The notes under the pieces are model-generated. The model worked only from the letters and a program-made list of their open reading frames with translations. It did not search any database and was not told the origin of the DNA. Shown here in pieces: positions 24,147 to 31,684 of a DNA stretch of 64,000 nucleotides; the first letter of the stretch is position 1, and each line of letters starts with the position of its first letter. The DNA lies in assembly GCA_014385025.1 (NCBI GenBank), contig JACRTB010000007.1, positions 62,001 through 126,000 on the forward strand, written 5' to 3'. The DNA is from Yanshouia hominis (GTDB taxonomy: Bacteria; Bacillota; Clostridia; Oscillospirales; Ruminococcaceae). The translations under genes were made by a program, and so were the position numbers.

Positions 24147-25667
24147 TTAATCCCTCTCTCCCGTCGCATAGAACATGATCTCTTTCTGCAGGTCGTCCGC
24201 GTCGTACTGCGCCAGCTCCTCGCGGTCAAAGATTTTATTAAGCTCCCCTTCATGCATCACCGCAATCCGGGTGCTGATGTTGATCAGTTCAGGCAGCTCC
24301 GAGCTGATCATAATGATCGATATCCCCTCTTCTGCAAGACTGTGCATCAGCCGATAAATCTCGGACTTTGCGCCGACATCCACCCCGCGGGTGGGCTCGT
24401 CCATGATCAGGACATCCGCCCCGGAGGCAAGCCATTTGGAGATAACAACCTTCTGCTGATTTCCGCCGCTGAGGTACTGGCAGAGCTGGTCCATTCCCGA
24501 CATCTTGATCGACAGTTTGTTGCCGTATTCGTCAACTATCGCCTTTTCCTTTGCCTTATCATAATGAATTCCCTTGATAAAGGTGGAAGTGACATTCATG
24601 GTGAGGTTTCTGGCGATGCTGTGAACAAGAATCAGCCCGTTGTGCTTTCTGTCCTCGGACACCAGACCAAACCGGTGCTGGATTGCCTCTCGGGGATTCC
24701 GATTGACAATCTTTTTGCCATGCAGAAACATCTCTCCGCTTTCGATTGGATCCAGCCCGAAGATGGCCGACATCAGTTCGGTACGCCCCGCGCCAACCAG
24801 CCCGCCGAAGCCCAGAATCTCTCCCTTTTTCAACTGGAAGCTGATATTCCTGACCCGCTGGTTCGTAAGCCCCCTGACTTCAAAAACGACTTCCCCGGTC
24901 CCTTGCGGCTTTTCTCCGTCAAAGAACTGTGTGACACTGCGTCCCACCATCATGGCGATAATTTCGCTGGAGTTCAGCCCTTTGGTGGGGGTTCCATCCG
25001 CTATAATATAACCGTCGCGCAAAACCGTGAGCGAATCGGTAATTTCCTCAATTTCATTTAACCGATGGGAGATAAAGATAATCGCGACATTCTTTTCCTT
25101 CAGACGCCTCATCTGCTGAAACAGGAATCGCACCTCTTTTTCGGAAAGAGCGGCGGTCGGCTCATCCAGCACCAGCACCCTGGCATCCTGCATCAGCGCT
25201 TTGGCGATTTCAACCATCTGCTGCTGCGCGATGCTGAGCGTTCCGACGACCGTATCCACGTTCAGATCCAGACCGAGACTTTTCAATGCATCCAATGCCG
25301 CCTGCCGCATGGCCGCATCGTCAAGAAAATATTTTCCCCTGGTTATTTCAAGGCCAAGGAACATGTTTTGTGCAATGGTAAGATTTGCTGAAAGCGCAAT
25401 CTCCTGATGGACAAAGGCAATTTTCGCCTCTCTCGCATCCTTCGGCAGTGTAAAATGCGCCTCTTCCCCATTTACAAAAATTTTTCCGGAATCCTTAGAG
25501 TAAATCCCGTTGAGAATTCGCATCATGGTGGATTTCCCGGCTCCGTTCTCTCCCAGAAGCCCGCGTATCTCACCGGGTCTCAGCTTAAAGTTGACATCAT
25601 GCAAAATCTTCACCCCGTAGAAAGACTTGCAGATATCCCTCATTTCAATGATATACTCAGCATCCAT
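24147..25667 (-). CDS. Sugar ABC transporter ATP-binding protein, RbsA/CUT2 family (tandem NBD)
   Basis: A 507-residue ATPase with two nucleotide-binding domains. NBD1 has Walker A GENGAGKST, signature LSIAQQQMVEIAKAL and Walker B VLVLDEPTAAL. NBD2 has a degenerate P-loop (GGLVGAGRTEL), signature LSGGNQQKVVISKWL and Walker B VLIMDEPTRGVDVGAKSEIY, which is typical of RbsA/MglA/XylG. I start at the ATG at 25667, which has GGGAG at 7 nt. An attenuator-like hairpin separates it from the binding-protein gene. Confidence 0.95.
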   Translation of the reverse strand: MDAEYIIEMRDICKSFYGVKILHDVNFKLRPGEIRGLLGENGAGKSTMMRILNGIYSKDSGKIFVNGEEAHFTLPKDAREAKIAFVHQEIALSANLTIAQNMFLGLEITRGKYFLDDAAMRQAALDALKSLGLDLNVDTVVGTLSIAQQQMVEIAKALMQDARVLVLDEPTAALSEKEVRFLFQQMRRLKEKNVAIIFISHRLNEIEEITDSLTVLRDGYIIADGTPTKGLNSSEIIAMMVGRSVTQFFDGEKPQGTGEVVFEVRGLTNQRVRNISFQLKKGEILGFGGLVGAGRTELMSAIFGLDPIESGEMFLHGKKIVNRNPREAIQHRFGLVSEDRKHNGLILVHSIARNLTMNVTSTFIKGIHYDKAKEKAIVDEYGNKLSIKMSGMDQLCQYLSGGNQQKVVISKWLASGADVLIMDEPTRGVDVGAKSEIYRLMHSLAEEGISIIMISSELPELINISTRIAVMHEGELNKIFDREELAQYDADDLQKEIMFYATGERD

Positions 25668-25707
25668 TTGCATTCTCCCATGATTCACAGCAGCCAACGA
25701 GGTAGGG

Positions 25708-25759
25708 AAAAACCGCTTCGAAACCATGCGTTAAACCGTGCGCTTCCGAAGCGGCTTTT
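25708..25759 (-). terminator. Intra-operon terminator/attenuator between binding protein and ATPase genes
   Basis: Minus strand AAAAGCCGCTTCG pairs with CGAAGCGGTTTTT across a 26-nt loop and ends in a T run. Such elements let the binding protein be made in excess over the membrane complex. Confidence 0.6.
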
Positions 25760-25800
25760 CACACTCTACTGACCTGTCTGTCTGTCAAACAATGTTACAA

Positions 25801-26856
25801 TCAGTCATAATAAACGGGATCACAGATGTACTCGTCACCGGCAAACCGCATTTCTCCCGCAATGATCGTCGGCTCAGTGTTAACCGCGCCGGTTTCAAAA
25901 TGGTCATAAATTGCGCGCATGACCGCGGCTCCCATGTTGACCGGATTCTGATCGTAGCAAGCGTAATCCCAGCCGTCATTCAGCCATGTGTAAACGGTAT
26001 CGCGGGTGCCTGCCGCCACGTGGCAGAGATAGGTGCTCTTGATGTTGTTGGCTTTGAAGAAGTTGACGGCCGCGCTCGCAATCTTGTCATTTGAGGTGAA
26101 CAGGCCGGTCGTCTCGGGATGAGCCAACAGCATGTTCTCGATGATCGTCTGGGCGGTAGTGGCGTCGAACTTTTCGGTCGCGTTGTAAACATTATTGATA
26201 CCGGGATACTCGGAAATGGCCTCGCAGAATCCGGCAAGCCGCTTTTGAGAGTTTACCGTCGCGGTAATCACATAGGACTGAACCACGCCCTCGCCGTTCA
26301 TTGCCTCCGCCATTGCCTTGCCGCACTGATAGCCCGCGTCATAGTCATCAGAGACAAACTGTCCGATGCTGTAATCCGGGAAATAGTTGGTCGGGCAGTC
26401 CATCTCGATGATAGGAATCCCCGCGTCCTTTGCAACCGACATGGCGGGCAGGATGCCATTCGGGTCAGCGGCAACCATCACGATGAGGTCACAGCCCATG
26501 GTTACAAAATCCTCGATTTGCTTGATCTGGGTGGTCAAATCCCACTCATGATATGTAACATACAGCTCGACGTCGTCCTTGCGCTCCTGCTCAAGGCCCA
26601 TGCGCAGGTAGGCATAGTAGGATTGGTCGATCGATCCCATGTTGACGCCCACAAGATACTTATCCTTTGCTCCGGAGGGGGCGGGGGCACTCGCTGCCTC
26701 AGAAGAGGCGGGCGCCGCTGCAGGGGAGGAGCTTTCCGCCGGGACGGGGGCCGCGGCGGAGCCGCTGGCGCTGCTTGCCGGGGCGGAGGACTGTCCACAG
26801 GCTGCCAGAGATAGCATCAAAACCATTGCCAGTAACATTGCCAGTGCTTTTTTCAT
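25801..26856 (-). CDS. Sugar ABC transporter substrate-binding lipoprotein, Peripla_BP_4 family
   Basis: A 351-residue lipid-anchored binding protein. The signal peptide MKKALAMLLAMVLMLSLAAC ends in a lipobox, then an Ala/Ser/Pro-rich tether of about 45 residues. The two-lobe RbsB-like fold begins at YLVGVNMGSIDQSYYAYLRM. It includes IEDFVTMGCDLIVMVAADPN, the hinge-proximal IPIIEMDCP, and GLFTSNDKIASAAVNFF. It should bind the inducing sugar, polyol or related compound of the sigma-54 regulon. Gap to the SDR gene upstream is 85 bp with no clear promoter. Confidence 0.93.
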   Translation of the reverse strand: MKKALAMLLAMVLMLSLAACGQSSAPASSASGSAAAPVPAESSSPAAAPASSEAASAPAPSGAKDKYLVGVNMGSIDQSYYAYLRMGLEQERKDDVELYVTYHEWDLTTQIKQIEDFVTMGCDLIVMVAADPNGILPAMSVAKDAGIPIIEMDCPTNYFPDYSIGQFVSDDYDAGYQCGKAMAEAMNGEGVVQSYVITATVNSQKRLAGFCEAISEYPGINNVYNATEKFDATTAQTIIENMLLAHPETTGLFTSNDKIASAAVNFFKANNIKSTYLCHVAAGTRDTVYTWLNDGWDYACYDQNPVNMGAAVMRAIYDHFETGAVNTEPTIIAGEMRFAGDEYICDPVYYD

Positions 26857-26941
26857 CGTCTTTCTCTCCTTTTTCGTCTGACCTGTTCCGGGGATAGCTT
26901 CTATGAGAGGATACCGCGAGCCGGCTGCGGGCCGCTATGTC

Positions 26942-27757
26942 CTAAAACAGGGGTTCTACCCCTTCATAGACATTGTTTTTCTTGAAATCCTCTATATCGA
27001 ACGGGCAGGATCTCACATGAGCCCCACAGTCGCAGAGCAGATTAAGCCCGGTGCAGCTTCTGGATTCATCAGAGGCAAGGAAAAGACTCGCATAAGCGAC
27101 GTCGTCGGCGATGCAGAGCTGATGCAGCGGGTTGCCCGACTTGCGCAGCTCATGAAATTCCTCGCCGAGCAGCCGGACCGTTTCCTGAGTGGCGGCGGAG
27201 TAAGGGGATACGGCGTTGCAGCGCACCCCGTACAGCCCCAGTTCGTTGGCAACCGCATAGGTGAGGGACAGAACTGCACCCTTTGAGACGCCGTAGGCCG
27301 TGCCGCCATAGCTGCCCTGCAAAGCAGCAATCGACGCAATGTTGACAATCTTTCCCTTTGTTTTGACAAGCTCCGGGGCGGCATGATGGATGCAGAGCCA
27401 GGGCCCGCGTACATTGACGTTCAGATAGGGCATCATCTCTTCCACCTGCATGTGAGCGATGTCATTCTTTACGCCTTGTTTTCCCGCGTTGTTCACCAGA
27501 ATGTCAAGCTTTCCATACCGCTCAACCGTCTTGGCCACCATATTCCGGGTGCTCTCGTCATTGGTGACATCAACCTTTACAAAGATCGCGTCTCCACCCG
27601 CCGCAACCACCTTTTCCACCGTCTCGTGACCGCTTTTTTCGTCAAAATCCGCAACGACGATCTTCGCGCCTTCCTGCGAGAAAATTTCAGACATCCTGCG
27701 GCCGAAACCGCCGCCTGCGCCAGTAATGATCGCTACCTTGCCTTCCAGTCTTCCCAT
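26942..27757 (-). CDS. Short-chain dehydrogenase/reductase (SDR)
   Basis: A 271-residue classical SDR. It has the cofactor loop TGAGGGFG near residue 13, a D at the end of strand 2 (VVADFDE), which indicates NAD(H) rather than NADP(H), NNAG (LDILVNNAG), and the catalytic Ser and Tyr/Lys as IASIAALQGSYGGTAYGVSKG. It probably oxidises a hydroxyl of the imported substrate. AGGAGG precedes the ATG. It lies between the PEP-hydrolase-like gene (27831) and the sugar-binding protein gene. Confidence 0.93.
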   Translation of the reverse strand: MGRLEGKVAIITGAGGGFGRRMSEIFSQEGAKIVVADFDEKSGHETVEKVVAAGGDAIFVKVDVTNDESTRNMVAKTVERYGKLDILVNNAGKQGVKNDIAHMQVEEMMPYLNVNVRGPWLCIHHAAPELVKTKGKIVNIASIAALQGSYGGTAYGVSKGAVLSLTYAVANELGLYGVRCNAVSPYSAATQETVRLLGEEFHELRKSGNPLHQLCIADDVAYASLFLASDESRSCTGLNLLCDCGAHVRSCPFDIEDFKKNNVYEGVEPLF

Positions 27758-27830
27758 CGTATCTTTCCTCCTTCAAACGATCTTCCTTGAGCCGCTTGTC
27801 TCTCAACCGGCCATCTGCTTTTGCCTTTTC

Positions 27831-28658
27831 TCAAAGGGCAATCGCCCCAAACGCCTCGACCTGCGCCTTGATCGCTTTTTCGACCGGCAGACGCTCGGCG
27901 CTGGAAGCCCCATAGAACCCGGCGACCCCCTTTGTATGTCCGAGAACATAGGCCGCGTCCTCCGGTGTGGCGATCGGGCCGCCGTGACAGATCACCATCG
28001 CCTCGGGATTGATCGCCGTGACCGCATCGTGGATATCCTGCACCTTTTTGCAGGCCTCGTCGATCGTCATGATCCCGTCCTTGGCCACGCCGACCATGCC
28101 GCCGACCGTGCCGCGGCAGTGCGCCACCACAATGTCGGCGCCGGCCCTCGCCATCTTCTCCGCCTCCTGAATGGTATAGGCATAGGGGGTGGTGAGCAGG
28201 TCGAGCTCATGGGCGATGTGAACCATTTCGACTTCCTTGTCATAGGAGATCCCCACGCTCTCGATGTTCTGGCGGTAAACGTCGGTATAGGTGCCCACCG
28301 TCGGGAAATTCTGTACGCCCGAGAAGCCGAGCTCCTTTACCTGCTTGAGAAAGACGTGCATATCGCGAAAGGGATCGTTGGCAAAAATCCCTGCCAGCAC
28401 CGGCGTCTTTTTTACCACCGGAAGCACGACCCTGCCCAGCTCGAGCATGATGCTGTTTGCATCCCCCAGCGGGAAATTGCCGCAGACCGAGGGCAGGCCC
28501 TGCATCCGGAACCACCCGGAGTTGTAGACGATAATGAGGTCGGTGCCGCCCGCCTCCTCGCTCTTGGCGCTCAGGCCCGTTCCCGCGCCGGTTCCCACGA
28601 TGGGACGCCCGGCGGCGACCTTTTCCCTGAGCCGTTTTAGAATTTCTTTCCGATCCAT
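27831..28658 (-). CDS. PEP-hydrolase-like TIM-barrel protein (PF09370), copy B
   Basis: A 275-residue cytoplasmic TIM barrel starting at the ATG at 28658 (GGAAGAG upstream). Characteristic segments are GRPIVGTGAGTGLSAKSEE, DLIIVYNSGWFRMQG, GFSGVQNFPTVG, YAYTIQEAEKMARAGADIVV, ICHGGPIATPEDA and GFYGASSAERLPVE. The family resembles PEP-mutase/hydrolase-fold proteins and forms the C-terminal half of the plant Tm-1 protein. The true reaction is unknown. It is a paralogue of the gene at 29952 and sits on the other side of the Tm-1-like gene. Confidence 0.85.
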   Translation of the reverse strand: MDRKEILKRLREKVAAGRPIVGTGAGTGLSAKSEEAGGTDLIIVYNSGWFRMQGLPSVCGNFPLGDANSIMLELGRVVLPVVKKTPVLAGIFANDPFRDMHVFLKQVKELGFSGVQNFPTVGTYTDVYRQNIESVGISYDKEVEMVHIAHELDLLTTPYAYTIQEAEKMARAGADIVVAHCRGTVGGMVGVAKDGIMTIDEACKKVQDIHDAVTAINPEAMVICHGGPIATPEDAAYVLGHTKGVAGFYGASSAERLPVEKAIKAQVEAFGAIAL

Positions 28659-28720
28659 AAGCTCTTCCCTTCTCTGTTGATTCCGGGCTGCCGGCGGCAC
28701 CCCGGTTTTTCCGATATCCT

Positions 28721-29932
28721 TTAATAAATTTTCATCAGTTCCTCGGCAATCCGCTGCGCGAAGGCCGGATCGTTGATATGCAGGTCGCATTCGATCAGGG
28801 GAATATCCGGCCGCAGCCACTCTTTCAGCGCGGAAAACAGCGCCTCGTCGGCCTGCGGGTCCTCGAGCGGACCGCCCGGGCTGTCGTACTGCGAAATTCC
28901 CCGCTTCGGCAGCAGGACCGTCACCGGCCCGGCGCTGCGGTTGAGCTTTCCGGCCAGAATTTTCCCGGCCTGCGCGCTCTCCCGCGCGTCGGCCCGCAGC
29001 AGCTTGAGATTTGGATTGTGCATATAGTACCGGCGCCCCTCGTAGCGTTCCGGCAGAGAGGAGGGCGGCATGAAGTTCGCAAGATCCATCGCGCCGGGCA
29101 CGATCACCTGCGGGATGCCCTTTTCCGGGGCCGCCTCCAGCCGGTGAGGGCCTGCCGAGCAGTTCCCGCCGAGCAGCTCCTGCGTGAGCTCGCCGGTGGT
29201 CACGTCGGCGGCCGCGCCGATCATTCCTTCCCGGATCATTGATTCCATCATCTTTCCGCCCTGCCCGTTGGCGTGGAAGACGATGACCTCGTACCCCTTT
29301 TCCTCGAGGATGTCCCGCACGCGGTTGACGCAGGGGGTGGTGACTCCGAACATCGTCATCGCCACTGTTTTGTGCGGCCTCCGGCCACCGGCGTCTTCCC
29401 CGGGGGAGAAGCGGACCATCCCCGCGATGGCGGAGGCCGCGTTGCAGAGCATCTTCCTGAGAACGTGGTTGAGACCGCTGACGTCAACAAGGGAGTTCAT
29501 GACGACGGTATCCCGCACCCCTTCAAAGGGGGGCGTCCGCAGGTTGGCGATGGTCGAGACGATCATCTTCGGAAAGCCGATCGGCAGCTCCCGCATCACC
29601 ATCGCGGCAAGCAGGGTGCCCTGCCCTCCGCCGAGGGAAATCGCGCCGTCGATCTTTTTATCCTGGCAGAGCCCGCGGATGATCGCGGCGGAACCTCGGC
29701 CCATGACCTCAAAGCTGTAGAGCCGCTCATGCCGGCGGATTTCCTCGAGGGAGGATCCGCCCGCCCGGGCCACCTCCTGTGCCGTAATCCGGCACGGATA
29801 CTGCGGCTGCGGCGTAATGCCGGTGTCGATCATCAAAGGCTCGACGCCGCACCGTTCGAGCTGTTCCCGGAGGAAAAAGTACTCCTCGCCCTTGGTGTCC
29901 ATCGTCCCGAAGACGGCAACGACCTTTTTCAT
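28721..29932 (-). CDS. Tm-1-like ATP-binding protein, UPF0261 (PF06792)
   Basis: A 403-residue protein beginning MKKVVAVFGTMDTKGEEYFF, with GGGQGTLLAAMVMRELPIGFPK, STIANLRTPPFEGVRDTVVMNS, DVSGLNHVLRKML, VFHANGQGGKMMESMI and VIVPGAMDLANFM. These are the conserved blocks of the UPF0261 family, whose plant member is the N-terminal ATP-binding half of tomato Tm-1. In plants and fungi this domain is fused to a PF09370 domain; here the partners are separate and adjacent on both sides. The chemistry is unknown; the genomic setting points to carbohydrate-related catabolism. Confidence 0.88.
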   Translation of the reverse strand: MKKVVAVFGTMDTKGEEYFFLREQLERCGVEPLMIDTGITPQPQYPCRITAQEVARAGGSSLEEIRRHERLYSFEVMGRGSAAIIRGLCQDKKIDGAISLGGGQGTLLAAMVMRELPIGFPKMIVSTIANLRTPPFEGVRDTVVMNSLVDVSGLNHVLRKMLCNAASAIAGMVRFSPGEDAGGRRPHKTVAMTMFGVTTPCVNRVRDILEEKGYEVIVFHANGQGGKMMESMIREGMIGAAADVTTGELTQELLGGNCSAGPHRLEAAPEKGIPQVIVPGAMDLANFMPPSSLPERYEGRRYYMHNPNLKLLRADARESAQAGKILAGKLNRSAGPVTVLLPKRGISQYDSPGGPLEDPQADEALFSALKEWLRPDIPLIECDLHINDPAFAQRIAEELMKIY

Positions 29933-29951
29933 CGCAGAACCTTCTCTCCTC

Positions 29952-30794
29952 TCAGGCTTTTCCGCCGAGATGCAGGGACTTGAATTCCCTGACCGTCTCC
30001 ATAATCGCCCGCTCAAGCGGCAGCCGTTCGATGCTGGAAGCGCCGATAAAGCCGTGTACGCCGGTGCGGTTGAAGCACTCCTGCACCTCCCGCGGACCTT
30101 CAAACGGCCCGCCGTGGCAGGTGAAGATGATCTCCGGATTTTCCCGGATGGCCATCTCAAACATCTCCTGGGTGCGTTCGCAGGCCTCCTCCATCGAATA
30201 GGTCTGCTCGAAGCCGCAGGTTCCGCCGGAGGTTGCCCCCACGTGGGCGCCGATCACATCCACGCCCGCCTGAATCATCGCCTTGACCTCGTCGGGGGTG
30301 TAGGCATAGGCGACGGTGAAGATCTCCTTTTTGCTGCACTTTTCGATCAGCTTGATTTCCTCGGGGTAGCCGACCCCCGCGGTATCGATCCGCAGGCGGA
30401 AGCGGCCGTCATAGGCGCCCGCCGTCGGCACGTTGGTAATGCCGGAAAAGCCCATCCCCATCATCTGGTCGATCAGCATATCGATGTCGCGGTACGGGTC
30501 GGCCGCGCCGATGCCCGCGATCACCGGGGTGTTCCGCACGACAGGGAGAATCTGCTTCGCGAGTCCCAGCGTGATGCCGTTGCTGTCCCCATAGGCGAGA
30601 TATCCGATGCAGGAAGGGTGCCCGTCCATCCGGAAGGGTCCCGTGTTGTACGCCATAATCAGGTCAATTCCCGCCCGGTCGGCGATCTTCGCCACCAGGC
30701 CGATGCCGGCGCCGCCAATGATGATCGGCTCTCTCCGTTTGACCTTTTCTTTGAGATCCGCCACGATCTCTTTTCTGGTAAACTTCTTGACCAT
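29952..30794 (-). CDS. PEP-hydrolase-like TIM-barrel protein (PF09370), copy A
   Basis: A 280-residue protein and first gene of the sigma-54-controlled leftward operon. It aligns along its length with the product at 27831: REPIIIGGAGIGLVAKIAD, DLIMAYNTGPFRMDG, GFSGITNVPTAGAYDG, VAYAYTPDEVKAMIQAG, FTCHGGPFEGPREV, GFIGASSIERLPLE. Glu/Asp and CHGGP positions shared by both copies are likely active-site residues. The ATG follows AGGTG. The gene starts about 40 nt downstream of a -24/-12 promoter. Two diverged copies suggest a hetero-oligomer or two related substrates. Confidence 0.87.
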   Translation of the reverse strand: MVKKFTRKEIVADLKEKVKRREPIIIGGAGIGLVAKIADRAGIDLIMAYNTGPFRMDGHPSCIGYLAYGDSNGITLGLAKQILPVVRNTPVIAGIGAADPYRDIDMLIDQMMGMGFSGITNVPTAGAYDGRFRLRIDTAGVGYPEEIKLIEKCSKKEIFTVAYAYTPDEVKAMIQAGVDVIGAHVGATSGGTCGFEQTYSMEEACERTQEMFEMAIRENPEIIFTCHGGPFEGPREVQECFNRTGVHGFIGASSIERLPLERAIMETVREFKSLHLGGKA

Positions 30795-30833
30795 CGCTCA
30801 TCACCTTTCTTTTGGTCGTCTGTCCGGTTATAG

Positions 30834-30850
30834 AGCAATTACCATGCCAA
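30834..30850 (-). promoter_or_regulatory. Sigma-54 (-24/-12) promoter of the leftward operon
   Basis: Minus strand TTGGCATGGTAATTGCT. The invariant GG and GC are exactly 10 nt apart, as required for sigma-54, and flanking bases fit TTGGCAC-N5-TTGCW. It lies 40 bp before the ATG at 30794. Confidence 0.85.
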
Positions 30851-31011
30851 ATTCCCCGGCCTTCGGACTCTCCGCGCCGCGGCGGGCGCGTTTTTTCGCC
30901 GAAATTCCCCTGCTTTTTTAATAGGGAGAGGGAAAAGAAATTTTTGTCCGAGACTTCCGTCAAGGGGACCGGACACGCTTCGGCCGGCGGGAGTTTGTCA
31001 TGCCGTCTCTT

Positions 31012-31054
31012 TTTCAACATTTCATTTGAAAGATTCATTTGAAAATTTGAAATC
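31012..31054. promoter_or_regulatory. Candidate enhancer (UAS) with TTTGAAA repeats
   Basis: An AT-rich island in GC-rich DNA between the two -24/-12 promoters. TTTCATTTGAAA (31020-31031) is a near-dyad (TTTCA-TT-TGAAA). A second copy ATTCATTTGAAA follows 13 bp later (31033-31044) and TTTGAAA again at 31046-31052. It lies about 165 bp from the leftward and 110 bp from the rightward promoter, a usual distance for sigma-54 activators. Confidence 0.6.
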
Positions 31055-31158
31055 AATTTCTTGTATCCGGACAAGCCGCCGCCGCCCTTCGGGAGAACCG
31101 GGGAATTCTCCCGCGGCAGGCGGCGCGGCACCCGCAGCGCCGAAGCCCGCTCCATGGG

Positions 31159-31174
31159 TGGCACACTATTTGCT
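31159..31174 (+). promoter_or_regulatory. Sigma-54 (-24/-12) promoter of the rpiB-tpiA-like operon
   Basis: TGGCACACTATTTGCT, with GG and GC exactly 10 nt apart, 46 bp upstream of the ATG at 31220. Divergent partner of the promoter at 30834. Confidence 0.85.
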
Positions 31175-31219
31175 CTATATGCTGAACAAACATCAAACCA
31201 TCGAAGGGATGTGCATTCA

Positions 31220-31684
31220 ATGACCGCGAAGAAAATCATCATCGGCTGCGACAACGCGGGAATCGCCCTCAAGCCCGCGATTGTGTCGGTTATCCGGGAG
31301 CTGGACCTGCCGTTCGAGGACCTGGGGGTTATGAGCGCCGAAGACGGCACCTATTATCCGCTGGTCGCACAGAAGGTCTGTCTTTCGATTCTGCGCTCCG
31401 GGGAGCCCGCGCAGGGAATCCTCCTCTGCGGCACCGGAATCGGCATGGCGATGACCGCCAACAAGTTCCCCGGGATTTTCGCTGCCGTCTGCCATGATAT
31501 CTATTCCGCCGAGCGCGCCCGCCTGAGCAATGACGCGAACCTTCTCTGCATGGGTGCGCGGGTCATCGGGCCGGAGCTTGCGAAGATGATCGCCCGCGAG
31601 TGGCTGAGCCTCACCTTTCAGGACGGCTCCTCGACCCCCAAGGTCGCGGCGATGCATGAGATTGACCGGGTGAACCGCCGATGA
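31220..31684 (+). CDS. RpiB/LacAB-family sugar-phosphate isomerase
   Basis: A 154-residue isomerase of the RpiB type. The catalytic Cys is in GILLCGTGIGMAMTANKFPG. Two His residues usual in ribose-5-phosphate isomerase B are replaced: the N-terminal CDHxG reads GCDNAGI, and the RxHND motif reads RLSNDANLL. This argues for a substrate other than ribose-5-phosphate, as in LacA/LacB and tetrulose-phosphate isomerases. GAAGGGA precedes the ATG, and the stop overlaps the tpiA-like start by 4 nt. Transcribed from the -24/-12 promoter at 31159. Confidence 0.85.
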   Translation: MTAKKIIIGCDNAGIALKPAIVSVIRELDLPFEDLGVMSAEDGTYYPLVAQKVCLSILRSGEPAQGILLCGTGIGMAMTANKFPGIFAAVCHDIYSAERARLSNDANLLCMGARVIGPELAKMIAREWLSLTFQDGSSTPKVAAMHEIDRVNRR

